From: OM182 bacterium MED-G24
Lineage (GTDB): Bacteria > Pseudomonadota > Gammaproteobacteria > Pseudomonadales > Azotimanducaceae
Direction of reading: 5' to 3'
NCBI GenBank assembly: GCA_002457275.1
Contig: NTKD01000002.1
Coordinates: 1-64,000 of the forward strand
DNA: 64,000 nucleotides
Shown here: positions 10,224-19,344 of the stretch, piece by piece
Layout of the letters: every line of letters starts with the position of its first letter
Position numbering within the stretch: position 1 is the stretch's first letter
Position numbers and translations under genes: made by a program
The notes under the pieces: generated by a model
What the model was told of the DNA's origin: nothing
The model's input: only the letters and a program-made list of their open reading frames with translations
The model's database searches: none

Positions 10224-11527
10224 ACAACCAAGCGCACCGAATCGTTCGTATCACTGCGATACTGGGCCTGATACTCATGAACGTTGGCCAGTCAGCAACC
10301 AGTGACGACGCCATCATCCTGGACCGCATAATCGCGATCGTTGACGAAGATGTGATCCTTCAGTCCGAACTGGACGCTCGGACCGCGCGGATCAAAGCGC
10401 AACTGGCCAGCACCGATTCTCCGCTACCCCCAGAACCGGTCCTTGTGAGCCAGGTACTGGAACGTCTGATCCTGGAGAACCTGCAACTGAACATGGGTTA
10501 CAGAGGCGGTATCCGTATCGGTGACGAGCAACTGAATGAAGCGATGCAGCGTATCGCTGTCAGAAACAATCTCTCGCTGATGGAATTCCAGCAGGCCCTT
10601 GCAGCAGATGGCATGTCCTATGCCGAGATGCGGGAAGAAATACGCCGCGAGATGGTCATCGGCCACGTCCAGCAAAGTATGGTGAACAGTCGACTGACAA
10701 TCAGCGAGCAGGAGATCGAGAATTTTCTTGAATCGGAGGTTGGGCAGACGGTCACCGCGGACGAGTACCGCGTCAGCCACATACTGATCGCACTAGCGGA
10801 AAACCCCAGCCGGGACCAGATCGCTAATGCTCGGGATGACGCGCAAGCCCTGGTCGATGAACTCGGTCAGGGTACAGACTTCGCAGGTCTCGCTGCAGCA
10901 CGGTCGGCCGGCCAGAAGGCGTTGACGGGCGGTGACCTGGGATGGCGTAAGGTGGTTCAAATGCCTACGATTTTCGCAGATGTTGTTCCAGCGATGTCAC
11001 CGGGTGATATCCATGGTCCCATCAAGAGTGGTAGCGGCTATCACATCATCAAACTGATGGAAATCCGCGGTGCCGTCGCCGAAGGTCAGGTAGAGCAGAC
11101 CGAAGTTCGGCACGTGCTCATCCAACCCAGCGAAATCAGATCCGAACAGGAAGCCATGGAGCTTGCAGACTTGTTGCGGGAAGAGGCCCTCAACGGAAAA
11201 GCGTTTGATGAGATCGCCCGTTTACATTCCGAAGATCCTGGTTCAGCCCTGTCAGGTGGGGACCTCGGATGGTCCGCAGCCGGTCTGTTCGTTCCCGAAT
11301 TCGAGGATCAGATGCATAGAAGCGAAATTGGTGTCATCAGCCCTGTGTTCAGAAGTGAACATGGATACCATTTTCTGGAGGTCACAGGTCGACGTATCGA
11401 AGATTTCAGCAAGGAATTCAAAAGGCAGCAAGCCGAAAACTACATCCGCAATCAGCGATTTGATGAAGAACTTCAGGTCTGGGCACGCGAAGCCAGGGAA
11501 GACGCCTTTGTTGAAATTCGCATGTAA
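10220..11527 (+). CDS. surA: Periplasmic chaperone/prolyl isomerase SurA
   Basis: SurA escorts unfolded outer-membrane proteins, LptD among them, across the periplasm. A signal peptide of about 26 residues (ending near GQSA) is followed by the SurA N-terminal domain (IAIVDEDVILQSELDAR). Two parvulin PPIase domains follow, at about 178-278 and 290-390, recognisable by YRVSHILIAL, GGDLGWRK, VRHVLIQPSE and GGDLGWSAAG. Length 435. The TAATG junction with rsmA overlaps by one base. pdxA, which usually follows surA, is absent. Confidence 0.97.
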   Translation: MNNQAHRIVRITAILGLILMNVGQSATSDDAIILDRIIAIVDEDVILQSELDARTARIKAQLASTDSPLPPEPVLVSQVLERLILENLQLNMGYRGGIRIGDEQLNEAMQRIAVRNNLSLMEFQQALAADGMSYAEMREEIRREMVIGHVQQSMVNSRLTISEQEIENFLESEVGQTVTADEYRVSHILIALAENPSRDQIANARDDAQALVDELGQGTDFAGLAAARSAGQKALTGGDLGWRKVVQMPTIFADVVPAMSPGDIHGPIKSGSGYHIIKLMEIRGAVAEGQVEQTEVRHVLIQPSEIRSEQEAMELADLLREEALNGKAFDEIARLHSEDPGSALSGGDLGWSAAGLFVPEFEDQMHRSEIGVISPVFRSEHGYHFLEVTGRRIEDFSKEFKRQQAENYIRNQRFDEELQVWAREAREDAFVEIRM

Positions 11528-12273
11528 TGGGTGCTCGTAAACGCTTTGGACAAAATTTCCTGACCGATCAACGCGTCGTTCAGCGCATCATCACGGCCGT
11601 TTCACCCTCAACTGATCAGCACATACTGGAAATTGGTCCGGGACACGGGGCCCTGACCAGCCATCTCACAAGTTTCGGGTGCCATCTGCAGGTGATTGAA
11701 ATCGATCGTGACCTTGCTCAGGCACTTCAAGCAAAGAATATTGATGTGATCGTGGGCGACGTCCTGAAGCAGGATCTGGCGGTCATCACCACCGGACCGA
11801 CCCGGGTCGTAGGGAATCTCCCCTACAATATCTCGACACCACTTCTGTTCAGACTCTTTGCGCTGGACAACATTGTGGACATGCACTTCATGTTGCAAAA
11901 GGAAGTGGTCGACAGATTGACGGCCTCACCGGGCAACAGGGACTACGGTCGACTCTCTGTGATGGCCCAGTACCAATGTCGACCTGAGAAATTGTTTGAG
12001 GTCTCACCTTCCGCGTTCACACCTTCGCCAAAAGTCATTTCCGCAGTCATCCGGATGATTCCTCGATCGGACAAACCTGACGTCGCATTGCCAGACCTGG
12101 AGAAGGTCGTTACAACTGCATTCACACAACGTCGCAAGACTATTCGCAATGCCTTGTCATCTTTGCTCGATGAAAATACGCTTGTATCACTTAACATTGA
12201 TCCAGGGCAACGTCCCGACACGCTGTCACTGGACGAGTATGTTCGATGCGCGAAGACCATAGCAGAACACTGA
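11527..12273 (+). CDS. rsmA: 16S rRNA dimethyladenosine transferase
   Basis: RsmA (KsgA) dimethylates two adjacent adenosines in the 3' terminal hairpin of 16S rRNA during late small-subunit assembly. Motifs are KRFGQNFLTDQ, the SAM site LEIGPGHGALT, the catalytic NLPYN, and FTPSPKV. Length (248 residues) is a little short but complete. It is coupled to surA through a one-base overlap. The next gene starts nine bases after its stop. Confidence 0.97.
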   Translation: MGARKRFGQNFLTDQRVVQRIITAVSPSTDQHILEIGPGHGALTSHLTSFGCHLQVIEIDRDLAQALQAKNIDVIVGDVLKQDLAVITTGPTRVVGNLPYNISTPLLFRLFALDNIVDMHFMLQKEVVDRLTASPGNRDYGRLSVMAQYQCRPEKLFEVSPSAFTPSPKVISAVIRMIPRSDKPDVALPDLEKVVTTAFTQRRKTIRNALSSLLDENTLVSLNIDPGQRPDTLSLDEYVRCAKTIAEH

Positions 12274-12281
12274 GAACGCGG

Positions 12282-13043
12282 ATGATACCTCTAAGTGACC
12301 TTTTCAAAGATTACACGCTTGGAGAAGCGGAACGGCGGGCCCTCGGCCAAAACGGTCACCTTCTACTGCCCGGACTGCTCACCGATCAAGCTTCCTCCAG
12401 ACTTGTTCTGTCTCTCCGAAACGTCGTCCAACGCGGCAAACATGCGGTCAAGGGTCACGAACCGCAGCGATTCTCCGCAGAGTTTGACGACTACCTGGCC
12501 AGTCTGATCAATCATCCGCAAATGCTGGCGCTCGCTCGGAACATCCTCGGACAGGACATACGTTACGATCATTGTGTCTCGCTTGTTAGACCACCGGGTA
12601 CACCTGCCATGGCGTGGCATAGCCACGAATACGCTGAAGATGATCCCAGCCTCGGGTTTATCCGGATTTTCTTCTACGTTTCCGGATTTGCAAGCGATGA
12701 TGGCGGGCTGAAAGTGGTGCCAGGCAGCCATCTCTTTCGAGATCGTTCAATTTCTGCAAAAAATGACGTCGATCTCCGCGATGACTGGCTACTTGGAAAG
12801 ACACACCCGGAAACAGGCGAGGATCTCAACATCGAACACCTGGATGCGCCACCTGGCAGCATCATCATCATGTGGACCCACGCGGCCCATGGCGTAGTTG
12901 CCCGTAAAGCCGACAGCACAACGCGGTACTGCGTCGTCTATGCCTATCGAAATCCCGGACGGTCATCGGACGCGCGGTGGATCAGTGAAGCCTTTGAGGC
13001 TCAGCCGCCCTCCGGCTGCGCCGAACTGATGCCGCTCTATTGA
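12282..13043 (+). CDS. Phytanoyl-CoA dioxygenase-like protein, first of three
   Basis: The protein has the PhyH double-stranded beta-helix layout, from GHLLLPGLLTD at the N-terminus to GGLKVVPGSHLF and MWTHAAHGV at the C-terminus. The family's iron site is H-x-D followed by a distal His. Here the first site reads AWHSHEY (residues 111-117), so the aspartate position is His, while the distal His203 is present. It occupies the position where apaG normally lies between rsmA and apaH. The start at 12282 avoids the 28-base overlap with rsmA implied by an upstream ATG. The substrate cannot be predicted. Confidence 0.75.
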   Translation: MIPLSDLFKDYTLGEAERRALGQNGHLLLPGLLTDQASSRLVLSLRNVVQRGKHAVKGHEPQRFSAEFDDYLASLINHPQMLALARNILGQDIRYDHCVSLVRPPGTPAMAWHSHEYAEDDPSLGFIRIFFYVSGFASDDGGLKVVPGSHLFRDRSISAKNDVDLRDDWLLGKTHPETGEDLNIEHLDAPPGSIIIMWTHAAHGVVARKADSTTRYCVVYAYRNPGRSSDARWISEAFEAQPPSGCAELMPLY

Positions 13044-13089
13044 ACGCGCTCCGCCACATCAGGTAGAGCGTGTACGGGTCGAATCAACC

Positions 13090-13896
13090 ATGAGTACCTT
13101 CGTCATCGGTGATATCCAGGGGTGCTACGATGAGTTCATGTCTCTGCTGGCAGAGATCAGATACTCATCGCAGAATGACCACCTGTGGTTAGCCGGCGAT
13201 ATGATCAATCGTGGCCCCAATAATGTCGGTGTCATGGAATTCTGTATGAACGAGCCTCACTGTCAGGCGGTCCTTGGTAACCACGATCTGCATTTCCTCG
13301 GAATCACCGCGGGTGTGGCCGGGCCTAAAGGCAAAGACACGATTGCTGATCTCCTCGAGTGGGATGCCTGTGGTGACGTCATCGACTGGCTTCGCCAGCA
13401 ACCGCTCATCCATCGCGCAGACGATCATGTCATGGTGCACGCGGGGATTCCTCCGAACTGGGGTATTGATGACGCGGAGCGATATGCGGCAGAGGTTGAG
13501 TGGATTTTGTCCGGGGACAACTACCAGGACTTTCTCGCCGAGATGTATGGCAATGATCCAGTTTCCTGGGATACGAATCTAAAGGGTATGGCTCGTCTTC
13601 GACTGATCACCAATTATCTGACCAGACTTCGGTTCTGCAAACCTGATGGAGAAATCGAACTGACCCACAAGACCGATGTGGCACCTCCGGGGTTCTCCCC
13701 CTGGTATGCACTCCCGAGGCCCCTGCACCAGGGTACCACCATCCTGTTTGGTCACTGGGCGGCCATCGATGGCATCACACATCAGAAGGATGCCCTGGCC
13801 CTGGATACGGGTTGCGTCTGGGGCCGAAGCCTTACCGCCCTCCGATTGGAGGATGGCCAGCGCTTCAGTGTACCAGCCCGGGGAGAGTGGGCCTGA
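13090..13896 (+). CDS. apaH: Symmetrical bis(5'-nucleosyl)-tetraphosphatase
   Basis: ApaH hydrolyses Ap4A and related dinucleotides and removes Np4 caps from RNA. The metallophosphatase motifs are all present: FVIGDIQGCYDEF, LAGDMINRGPNN, VLGNHDLHFL, MVHAGIPPNW and FGHWAA. Length 268. Its TGA overlaps the cca ATG by one base, so the two are probably co-translated. The rsmA-apaH order is conserved, although apaG between them is gone. Confidence 0.96.
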   Translation: MSTFVIGDIQGCYDEFMSLLAEIRYSSQNDHLWLAGDMINRGPNNVGVMEFCMNEPHCQAVLGNHDLHFLGITAGVAGPKGKDTIADLLEWDACGDVIDWLRQQPLIHRADDHVMVHAGIPPNWGIDDAERYAAEVEWILSGDNYQDFLAEMYGNDPVSWDTNLKGMARLRLITNYLTRLRFCKPDGEIELTHKTDVAPPGFSPWYALPRPLHQGTTILFGHWAAIDGITHQKDALALDTGCVWGRSLTALRLEDGQRFSVPARGEWA

Positions 13897-14993
13897 TGGA
13901 GGTCTTTCTGGTGGGAGGCGCCCTGCGCGATGAACTGCTGGCACAACCGGTGACTGATCACGACTGGGTGGTGGTGGGAGCGACGGATCAGGAGATGCGT
14001 GCCGCCGGATACCGTTCTGTCGGGAAGAGCTTTCCCGTGTACCTGCACCCCGAAACCGGGGAGGAATACGCCCTGGCACGACAAGAGAAAAAGTTCGCCG
14101 CCGGGCATCAGGGTTTCGAATTCGAAACGGACAACGTCTCCCTCGAACAGGACCTGCTTCGTCGTGACCTGACCATCAACGCGATCGCGCGAGACCTTGA
14201 GGGTCAGTGGATCGACCCGATGGGAGGACGCAACGACATCGAGGAAAAACTACTGCGTCATATCAGTCCAGCTTTCTCTGAAGATCCGCTTCGAGTGCTC
14301 CGGGTGGCACGTTTCGCGGCCCGTTTTCATCACCTGGGCTTCCGCATCGCGGACGAAACATTGTCGTTGATGGCGGCCATCACCAGCGGTGGTGAACTGC
14401 AGACACTGTCATCCGAGCGAGTCGTCGAAGAAACCAGAAAGGCGTTGTCCACGCAAGACCCCATCATATTCTTTGAAGTGCTCAGTTCATGTGGTGCGCA
14501 CGCGATCTTGTGGCCGGAAATCGATCTGTCCGCCATTCCGAACTCGGTCCGTGCACGCATCACAGAAGACCCAGGCCTGCAGTGGGCTGCGATGCTTCAC
14601 ACTCAGTCAGCTGATGTGATCTCAACGCTCGACCGTCGACTTCCTCTACCCAGTGCCTGGGTGCAGCAGGCAGTGGACACAATGAGCCTCAACCCGCTGT
14701 GGTCAGATTTCGACACCCTTTCATCAACAGGAATCCTCGAGATGCTGTATCAGCTGGATAGCTTTCGCCAGGGTGAACGTTTGCAAACGGCCAGTGCGTT
14801 GCTGGTCCTAATCAATGACAGCGACGACAGATCGAAACGCGTGCACCAGAACTGGATAGAGGTCCTGGGTTGGACGCGGTCGATCTCCGGGGCACAGGTA
14901 ATGGCAACACAACCGACACTTGAAGGCGCCGCGATTGGTTCGGCAATCCGGGAAGCCAGACTCAGCGAACTGGGAACCCAGCTCGGCCGTTGA
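13896..14993 (+). CDS. cca: CCA-adding enzyme, short form without HD motif
   Basis: This class II tRNA nucleotidyltransferase adds or repairs the 3' CCA end. The catalytic head is intact: FLVGGALRDELL, the D21-x-D23 metal pair in TDHDWVVVG, the DLTINAIA region and a DPLRVLRVARFAARF-type template segment. The start at 13896 follows from the family N-terminus. The protein has 366 residues against about 412 in E. coli. The tail helices carrying the HD phosphohydrolase are shortened, and the His-Asp pair (E. coli ALxHDLGK) reads AMLHTQS. CCA synthesis is therefore likely retained and the HD phosphatase/phosphodiesterase activity lost. Confidence 0.92.
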   Translation: MEVFLVGGALRDELLAQPVTDHDWVVVGATDQEMRAAGYRSVGKSFPVYLHPETGEEYALARQEKKFAAGHQGFEFETDNVSLEQDLLRRDLTINAIARDLEGQWIDPMGGRNDIEEKLLRHISPAFSEDPLRVLRVARFAARFHHLGFRIADETLSLMAAITSGGELQTLSSERVVEETRKALSTQDPIIFFEVLSSCGAHAILWPEIDLSAIPNSVRARITEDPGLQWAAMLHTQSADVISTLDRRLPLPSAWVQQAVDTMSLNPLWSDFDTLSSTGILEMLYQLDSFRQGERLQTASALLVLINDSDDRSKRVHQNWIEVLGWTRSISGAQVMATQPTLEGAAIGSAIREARLSELGTQLGR

Positions 14994-14994
14994 C

Positions 14995-16311
14995 CTACGC
15001 GCCGTCGCGTTGCTCTCTGGCGACAGCCAGATAACCAATATCAGAACGATATTCACTGTTCTTGTATTTGATCCCATCAATCATCCCGTATGCGCGGGAC
15101 TGTGCTTCAGCAACTGTGTTGCCCAACGCGGTAACCCCGAGGACCCGTCCGCCTGCCGTCACAACCCCCGCGTCTGTAAGTGTGGTGCCAGCGTGGAAGA
15201 CCTTTCCAACGGTGGCGCTCTGATCGGGGGAGTTCGCCGCGTCGACAGACAAACCATCAATGACATCACCGGTCTCGAAGGAGCCCGGGTATCCGCCAGA
15301 CGCCATGACCACCGTCAACGCAACCTGGCCGTCAAAAACAATCGATTCCTCCGCGATTCGCCCATCAATCGCTGCTTCACAAAGTGACACCAGATCTGAC
15401 TGCAGACGCATCATGATCGGCTGTGTTTCCGGGTCCCCAAAGCGACAATTGAACTCGATCACCCCGGGCTCGCCCTCGGGCGAGATCATAAGCCCCGCAT
15501 ACAGGAATCCTGTATAGGGCGTACCGTCCAACACCATCCCTGCGATCGTCGGTTCAATGACCTGCTCAACGATTCGATTGTGAACCGCTTCTGTGACCAC
15601 GGGTGCCGGTGAATAAGCCCCCATACCTCCAGTGTTCGGACCAGCGTCACCATCGTACGCTCGCTTGTGATCCTGAGACGATGCAAAGGGCAGGAAATCA
15701 TTCCCATCGGCAATGACAATGAAACTTGCCTCCTCACCTTCGAGGAAGTCTTCGATCACAATCCGTGCCCCTGCCTCGCCAAACGCGTTTCCGCTCAGCA
15801 TCTCCCGGACGGTCATCTCGACCTGGTCGAATGTCTCGGCCACGACCACACCTTTACCTGCCGCAAGACCATCGGCTTTTATCACAATCGGCAAGGATCT
15901 GGACCTTACATACGTTAGCGCTGCCTCAGGTTCTGTAAATGTCTGGTACGCGGCCGTTGGAATCTGGTGGCGCTTCAGGAAATCCTTCGTGAACGACTTA
16001 GACCCTTCCAGTTGGGCAGCCTGTTTTCCGGGCCCAAAACACCGCAAACCCGCGGCCAGAAATGCATCGACGGCGCCTGCGACCAGAGGTGCTTCTGGAC
16101 CAATCAGCGTCAGGCCAATCCCTTTTTCTTTCGCAAATGCGATCTGTGCATCGATATCCATGACATCAATACCCGCGTTATACATACCCGGTTCCAACGC
16201 CGTTCCCGCGTTTCCGGGAGCCACATACACTTCCGTCACCCGCGGTGAACGCATCAGTTTCCAGGCCAGCGCGTGCTCTCTGCCGCCACTCCCCGTCACC
16301 ATTATCTTCAT
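14995..16311 (-). CDS. purD: Phosphoribosylamine-glycine ligase
   Basis: PurD is an ATP-grasp enzyme of de novo purine synthesis that joins glycine to phosphoribosylamine. MKIMVTGSGGREHALAWKL fixes the start at 16311. GPEAPLVAG, VIKADGLAAGKGV, NTGGMGAYSP and EFNCRFGDPETQ are the family motifs. Length 438. It lies 77 bases after purH on the same strand and is convergent with cca, with one base between the genes. Confidence 0.97.
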   Translation of the reverse strand: MKIMVTGSGGREHALAWKLMRSPRVTEVYVAPGNAGTALEPGMYNAGIDVMDIDAQIAFAKEKGIGLTLIGPEAPLVAGAVDAFLAAGLRCFGPGKQAAQLEGSKSFTKDFLKRHQIPTAAYQTFTEPEAALTYVRSRSLPIVIKADGLAAGKGVVVAETFDQVEMTVREMLSGNAFGEAGARIVIEDFLEGEEASFIVIADGNDFLPFASSQDHKRAYDGDAGPNTGGMGAYSPAPVVTEAVHNRIVEQVIEPTIAGMVLDGTPYTGFLYAGLMISPEGEPGVIEFNCRFGDPETQPIMMRLQSDLVSLCEAAIDGRIAEESIVFDGQVALTVVMASGGYPGSFETGDVIDGLSVDAANSPDQSATVGKVFHAGTTLTDAGVVTAGGRVLGVTALGNTVAEAQSRAYGMIDGIKYKNSEYRSDIGYLAVAREQRDGA

Positions 16312-16388
16312 CGAGACCCCCTGCGTTGTGGATCGTTGCAATGACTCTTGCTCAACACGAGTAAACCCTATCGCGCCCCCCGGGTTCG

Positions 16389-17957
16389 TCAATGTCGGAA
16401 ATGACGCATCCCGGTAAACATCATGGCCATCCCTGCTTCATCGGCCGCCGCGATCACCTCTTCGTCGCGAACGGACCCCCCCGGCTGGATCACAGCGGTG
16501 ATACCCGCCTCTGCAGCGGCATCAATACCATCACGAAAAGGGAAGAAAGCGTCGGAAGCCATCACAGAGCCAGGAACCACAAGCCCCTCATCCTCTGCCT
16601 TGATACCTGCAATCCTTGCACTGTAGACCCGACTCATCTGTCCGGCACCTACACCAACTGTTGCCTGGTCTTTGGCGTAGACAATGGCATTCGACTTGAC
16701 GTACTTGGCGACTCGCCACGCAAACAAAAGGTCCGCCTCTTCACCACTCGTCGGTCCGCGATTGGTCACAACCCTCAGCGCATCCTCGGACAGCAGTTCG
16801 GCATCGACTTCCTGAACAAGCAAACCTCCACCTACTCGTTTGAAGTCGAGGGGTACGTTGGCCGCGTACACGTCCCCCACCGTCAATACACGTACATTTT
16901 TCTTTTTCGCAAGCACCGGCCTGGCTGCATCCTCAACGTCCGGTGCAACAATGACTTCAACAAACTGCGAACACATCTCCGCAGCCGTTTTTTCATCGAG
17001 GACACGATTGACGGCGATAATGCCACCAAACGCCGATGTTGGATCGGTCGCAAACGCACGTCGATACGCTTCATTTATCGAATCTGCCACCGCCACGCCA
17101 CATGGGTTTGCGTGCTTGATGATGACACAGGCCGGTTCCTCGAAAGCTGCAACACAAGCGAGCGCCGCATCCGTGTCCGCCACATTGTTGTAGGACAATG
17201 CCTTGCCCTGGATCTGAACACCACTCGCCACCTGTCCTGCTACCGGGTCACGCTGGGTATAGAAGGCAGCGTTCTGGTGTGGGTTCTCACCATAGCGCAT
17301 GTCTTCAAGCTTCCTGTATTGAAGCGTCAGAGAGCCCGGGAATCGAACTGGTGCCGCATCAGGCTCTAGCAGAGCGGACAGGTAATTCGAAATGGCAGCA
17401 TCGTACGCCGCAACGTGCTCAAACGCTTTCACCGCAAAGCGGTATCGGGTGTTTTGGGAAAGTGCGCCACCGTGATGCGCCATCTCCTCAATAACAGCAG
17501 CGTAATCTTCAACATCAACGACCACTGCGACACGTGCAAAATTTTTTGACGCAGACCGCAACATGGCAGGGCCGCCGATATCAATGTTCTCCACTGCATC
17601 GGCAAACGTTGTTCCAGGTTTCGCAATCGTGGACTCAAACGGGTAGAGGTTCACCACGACCAGATCAATCGGTGTGATGCCGTGATCCGCCATGATCTGG
17701 TCGTCAGTTCCGGCTCGGCCAAGCAGACCGCCATGAACAACCGGATGCAGCGTTTTCACGCGACCATCCATCATCTCGGGAAAGCCCGTGTATTCCGAAA
17801 CTTCCTGCACCGCAACCCCGGTTTCATCAAGCGCCCGAGCGGTACCACCCGTTGAGAGTACCTGCACATCATGGGTTGCCAACGCCTCTCCCAATACGTC
17901 AAGGTGTGTTTTGTCAGAAACGCTAATCAGCGCCGTTCTGATTCGAATAGCATCCAT
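16389..17957 (-). CDS. purH: Bifunctional AICAR transformylase/IMP cyclohydrolase
   Basis: PurH performs the last two steps to IMP. The N-terminal cyclohydrolase starts [20 protein letters not shown] and includes [10 protein letters not shown]. The C-terminal transformylase has [25 protein letters not shown] and the catalytic [10 protein letters not shown]. Length 522. It lies 38 bases after fis, in the conserved string dusB-fis-purH-purD. Confidence 0.97.
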   Translation of the reverse strand: MDAIRIRTALISVSDKTHLDVLGEALATHDVQVLSTGGTARALDETGVAVQEVSEYTGFPEMMDGRVKTLHPVVHGGLLGRAGTDDQIMADHGITPIDLVVVNLYPFESTIAKPGTTFADAVENIDIGGPAMLRSASKNFARVAVVVDVEDYAAVIEEMAHHGGALSQNTRYRFAVKAFEHVAAYDAAISNYLSALLEPDAAPVRFPGSLTLQYRKLEDMRYGENPHQNAAFYTQRDPVAGQVASGVQIQGKALSYNNVADTDAALACVAAFEEPACVIIKHANPCGVAVADSINEAYRRAFATDPTSAFGGIIAVNRVLDEKTAAEMCSQFVEVIVAPDVEDAARPVLAKKKNVRVLTVGDVYAANVPLDFKRVGGGLLVQEVDAELLSEDALRVVTNRGPTSGEEADLLFAWRVAKYVKSNAIVYAKDQATVGVGAGQMSRVYSARIAGIKAEDEGLVVPGSVMASDAFFPFRDGIDAAAEAGITAVIQPGGSVRDEEVIAAADEAGMAMMFTGMRHFRH

Positions 17958-17995
17958 CCTGTTACTCCGTTCATTTCGCCCAGAAATGGTGCGAT

Positions 17996-18283
17996 CTACA
18001 ACATGCCGTATTTCTTTAGGCGCGCGCGTAGAGTCCCTCGACTGACGCCGAGTAATTCAGCCGCTCGGCTTTGGTTGTCCCCAGTATGCCGCAGAGCACA
18101 TTCAAGCAAAGGCCGCTCAACCTGGGTGAGGACAAGCTCATACAGGTCGTCTACCCTCTGTTCTTCCATCGCTCCCAGATAGTTCTGTACAGCACGAGTC
18201 ACTGACTGTCCTAACGTTTCTGTTCGCTCCCCACTCGACGAAGAAACGGCCGCTGGTTCGTCGTTGGCTGGACCCGGTCCCAT
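17996..18283 (-). CDS. fis: Nucleoid-associated protein Fis
   Basis: Fis bends DNA and regulates rRNA and growth-phase genes. The C-terminal helix-turn-helix ([20 protein letters not shown]) and the dimerisation segment [18 protein letters not shown] are almost identical in pattern to E. coli Fis. The last residues (LKKYGML) also match. Start ATG 18283 overlaps the dusB stop; a GTG three bases upstream is an alternative. As in enterics, fis is cotranscribed behind dusB. Confidence 0.95.
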   Translation of the reverse strand: MGPGPANDEPAAVSSSSGERTETLGQSVTRAVQNYLGAMEEQRVDDLYELVLTQVERPLLECALRHTGDNQSRAAELLGVSRGTLRARLKKYGML

Positions 18284-19245
18284 CACGCTGCCTGTTGGCC
18301 GACGTCAAAATACTCAGCGATCAGCGCAACCTGATCATCGCAGGTTTCAAGATGATTAAAGCGCGACGTCAATTCGCGATCGTCCACCTGCCAGCCAACA
18401 TGTTTTCTCGCGATACGCACACCCATGGTTTCCCCGTAGAAGACTGACAACGCCTGTATATGGCGGATGAGTTCGTACTTGATGGTCACCAGGTGAGGTG
18501 ACTCTAGATCATCCAGGCCCGTCAATGCCTGGTCGATCTGTACCGGCAGCCATGGGGCGCTCTGAACTGCCCGTCCCAGCATCAGCCCGGCAGCGCCAGT
18601 CCTTTCAAAAACCTCTCGCGCTTTTTCGACGTCTGTTATATCGCCGTTGGCGACTACCGGTAGTGACACGGCGCCAACCACTCTGGTGATCGCATCATAG
18701 TCCACCGTGCCCTGAAATCGACAGGCTCGAGTACGACCGTGGACCGTCAACATCGAAATTCCGGCCTCCTCGGCGATACCTGCAACAGTCTCTGCATTCT
18801 GTTCTTCACGGGACCAGCCCAGTCGAATCTTCAGAGTCACTGGGACGGAGACGGCTGAAACCACCGCATCCAGAATTTCCTTCACCAACGGTTCATCACG
18901 TAACAACGCGGAACCCGCAGCTTTGCGACACACCTTCTTCGCCGGACAACCCATGTTGATGTCAATCAACTGCGCACCCTGAGACTCGTTAAACTGTGCC
19001 GCATCCGCCATCATCGCCGGATCCGCTCCTGCAATCTGAATCCACCGGGGACCAGGCTCATCGTGGTATTGCATTCGAAGCGACGATTTTCGTGTGTTCC
19101 ACAAGCGACGATCGGAGGTGACCATTTCACCCACCATCCAATAGGCACCGTAGCGTCGGCACATCGCCCGGAAAGGTCGGTCAGTGACACCTGCCATAGG
19201 AGCAACGATCACACGACTGGGGTGTTCAAAAGGACCGATCTGCAT
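18283..19245 (-). CDS. dusB: tRNA-dihydrouridine synthase B
   Basis: DusB is a flavoenzyme that reduces specific uridines in tRNA to dihydrouridine. It has VIVAPMAGVTDRPFR, the catalytic cysteine in NMGCPAKKVCRKAAGSAL, VTLKIRLGW, LTVHGRTRACRF and the FMN-site VVANGDI and GLMLGRAVQ. Length 320. It is the first gene of the dusB-fis pair and follows the DUF3426 gene after about 100 bases. Confidence 0.96.
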   Translation of the reverse strand: MQIGPFEHPSRVIVAPMAGVTDRPFRAMCRRYGAYWMVGEMVTSDRRLWNTRKSSLRMQYHDEPGPRWIQIAGADPAMMADAAQFNESQGAQLIDINMGCPAKKVCRKAAGSALLRDEPLVKEILDAVVSAVSVPVTLKIRLGWSREEQNAETVAGIAEEAGISMLTVHGRTRACRFQGTVDYDAITRVVGAVSLPVVANGDITDVEKAREVFERTGAAGLMLGRAVQSAPWLPVQIDQALTGLDDLESPHLVTIKYELIRHIQALSVFYGETMGVRIARKHVGWQVDDRELTSRFNHLETCDDQVALIAEYFDVGQQAA

Positions 19246-19344
19246 CAGGCGTTCGACAAGAGGGAGGTCGTATTCAGCAAGCGAGCATCATAACAATCGT
19301 CGCCATCGGCAACAATCGGATTGGCCGCACGGCACAGCAGTCGG

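Noticed and set aside
16392-17369. 325-codon open frame on the plus strand inside purH
   Set aside because: It is antisense to purH, whose protein is fully conserved. The antisense product looks like no known family and has no ribosome site.
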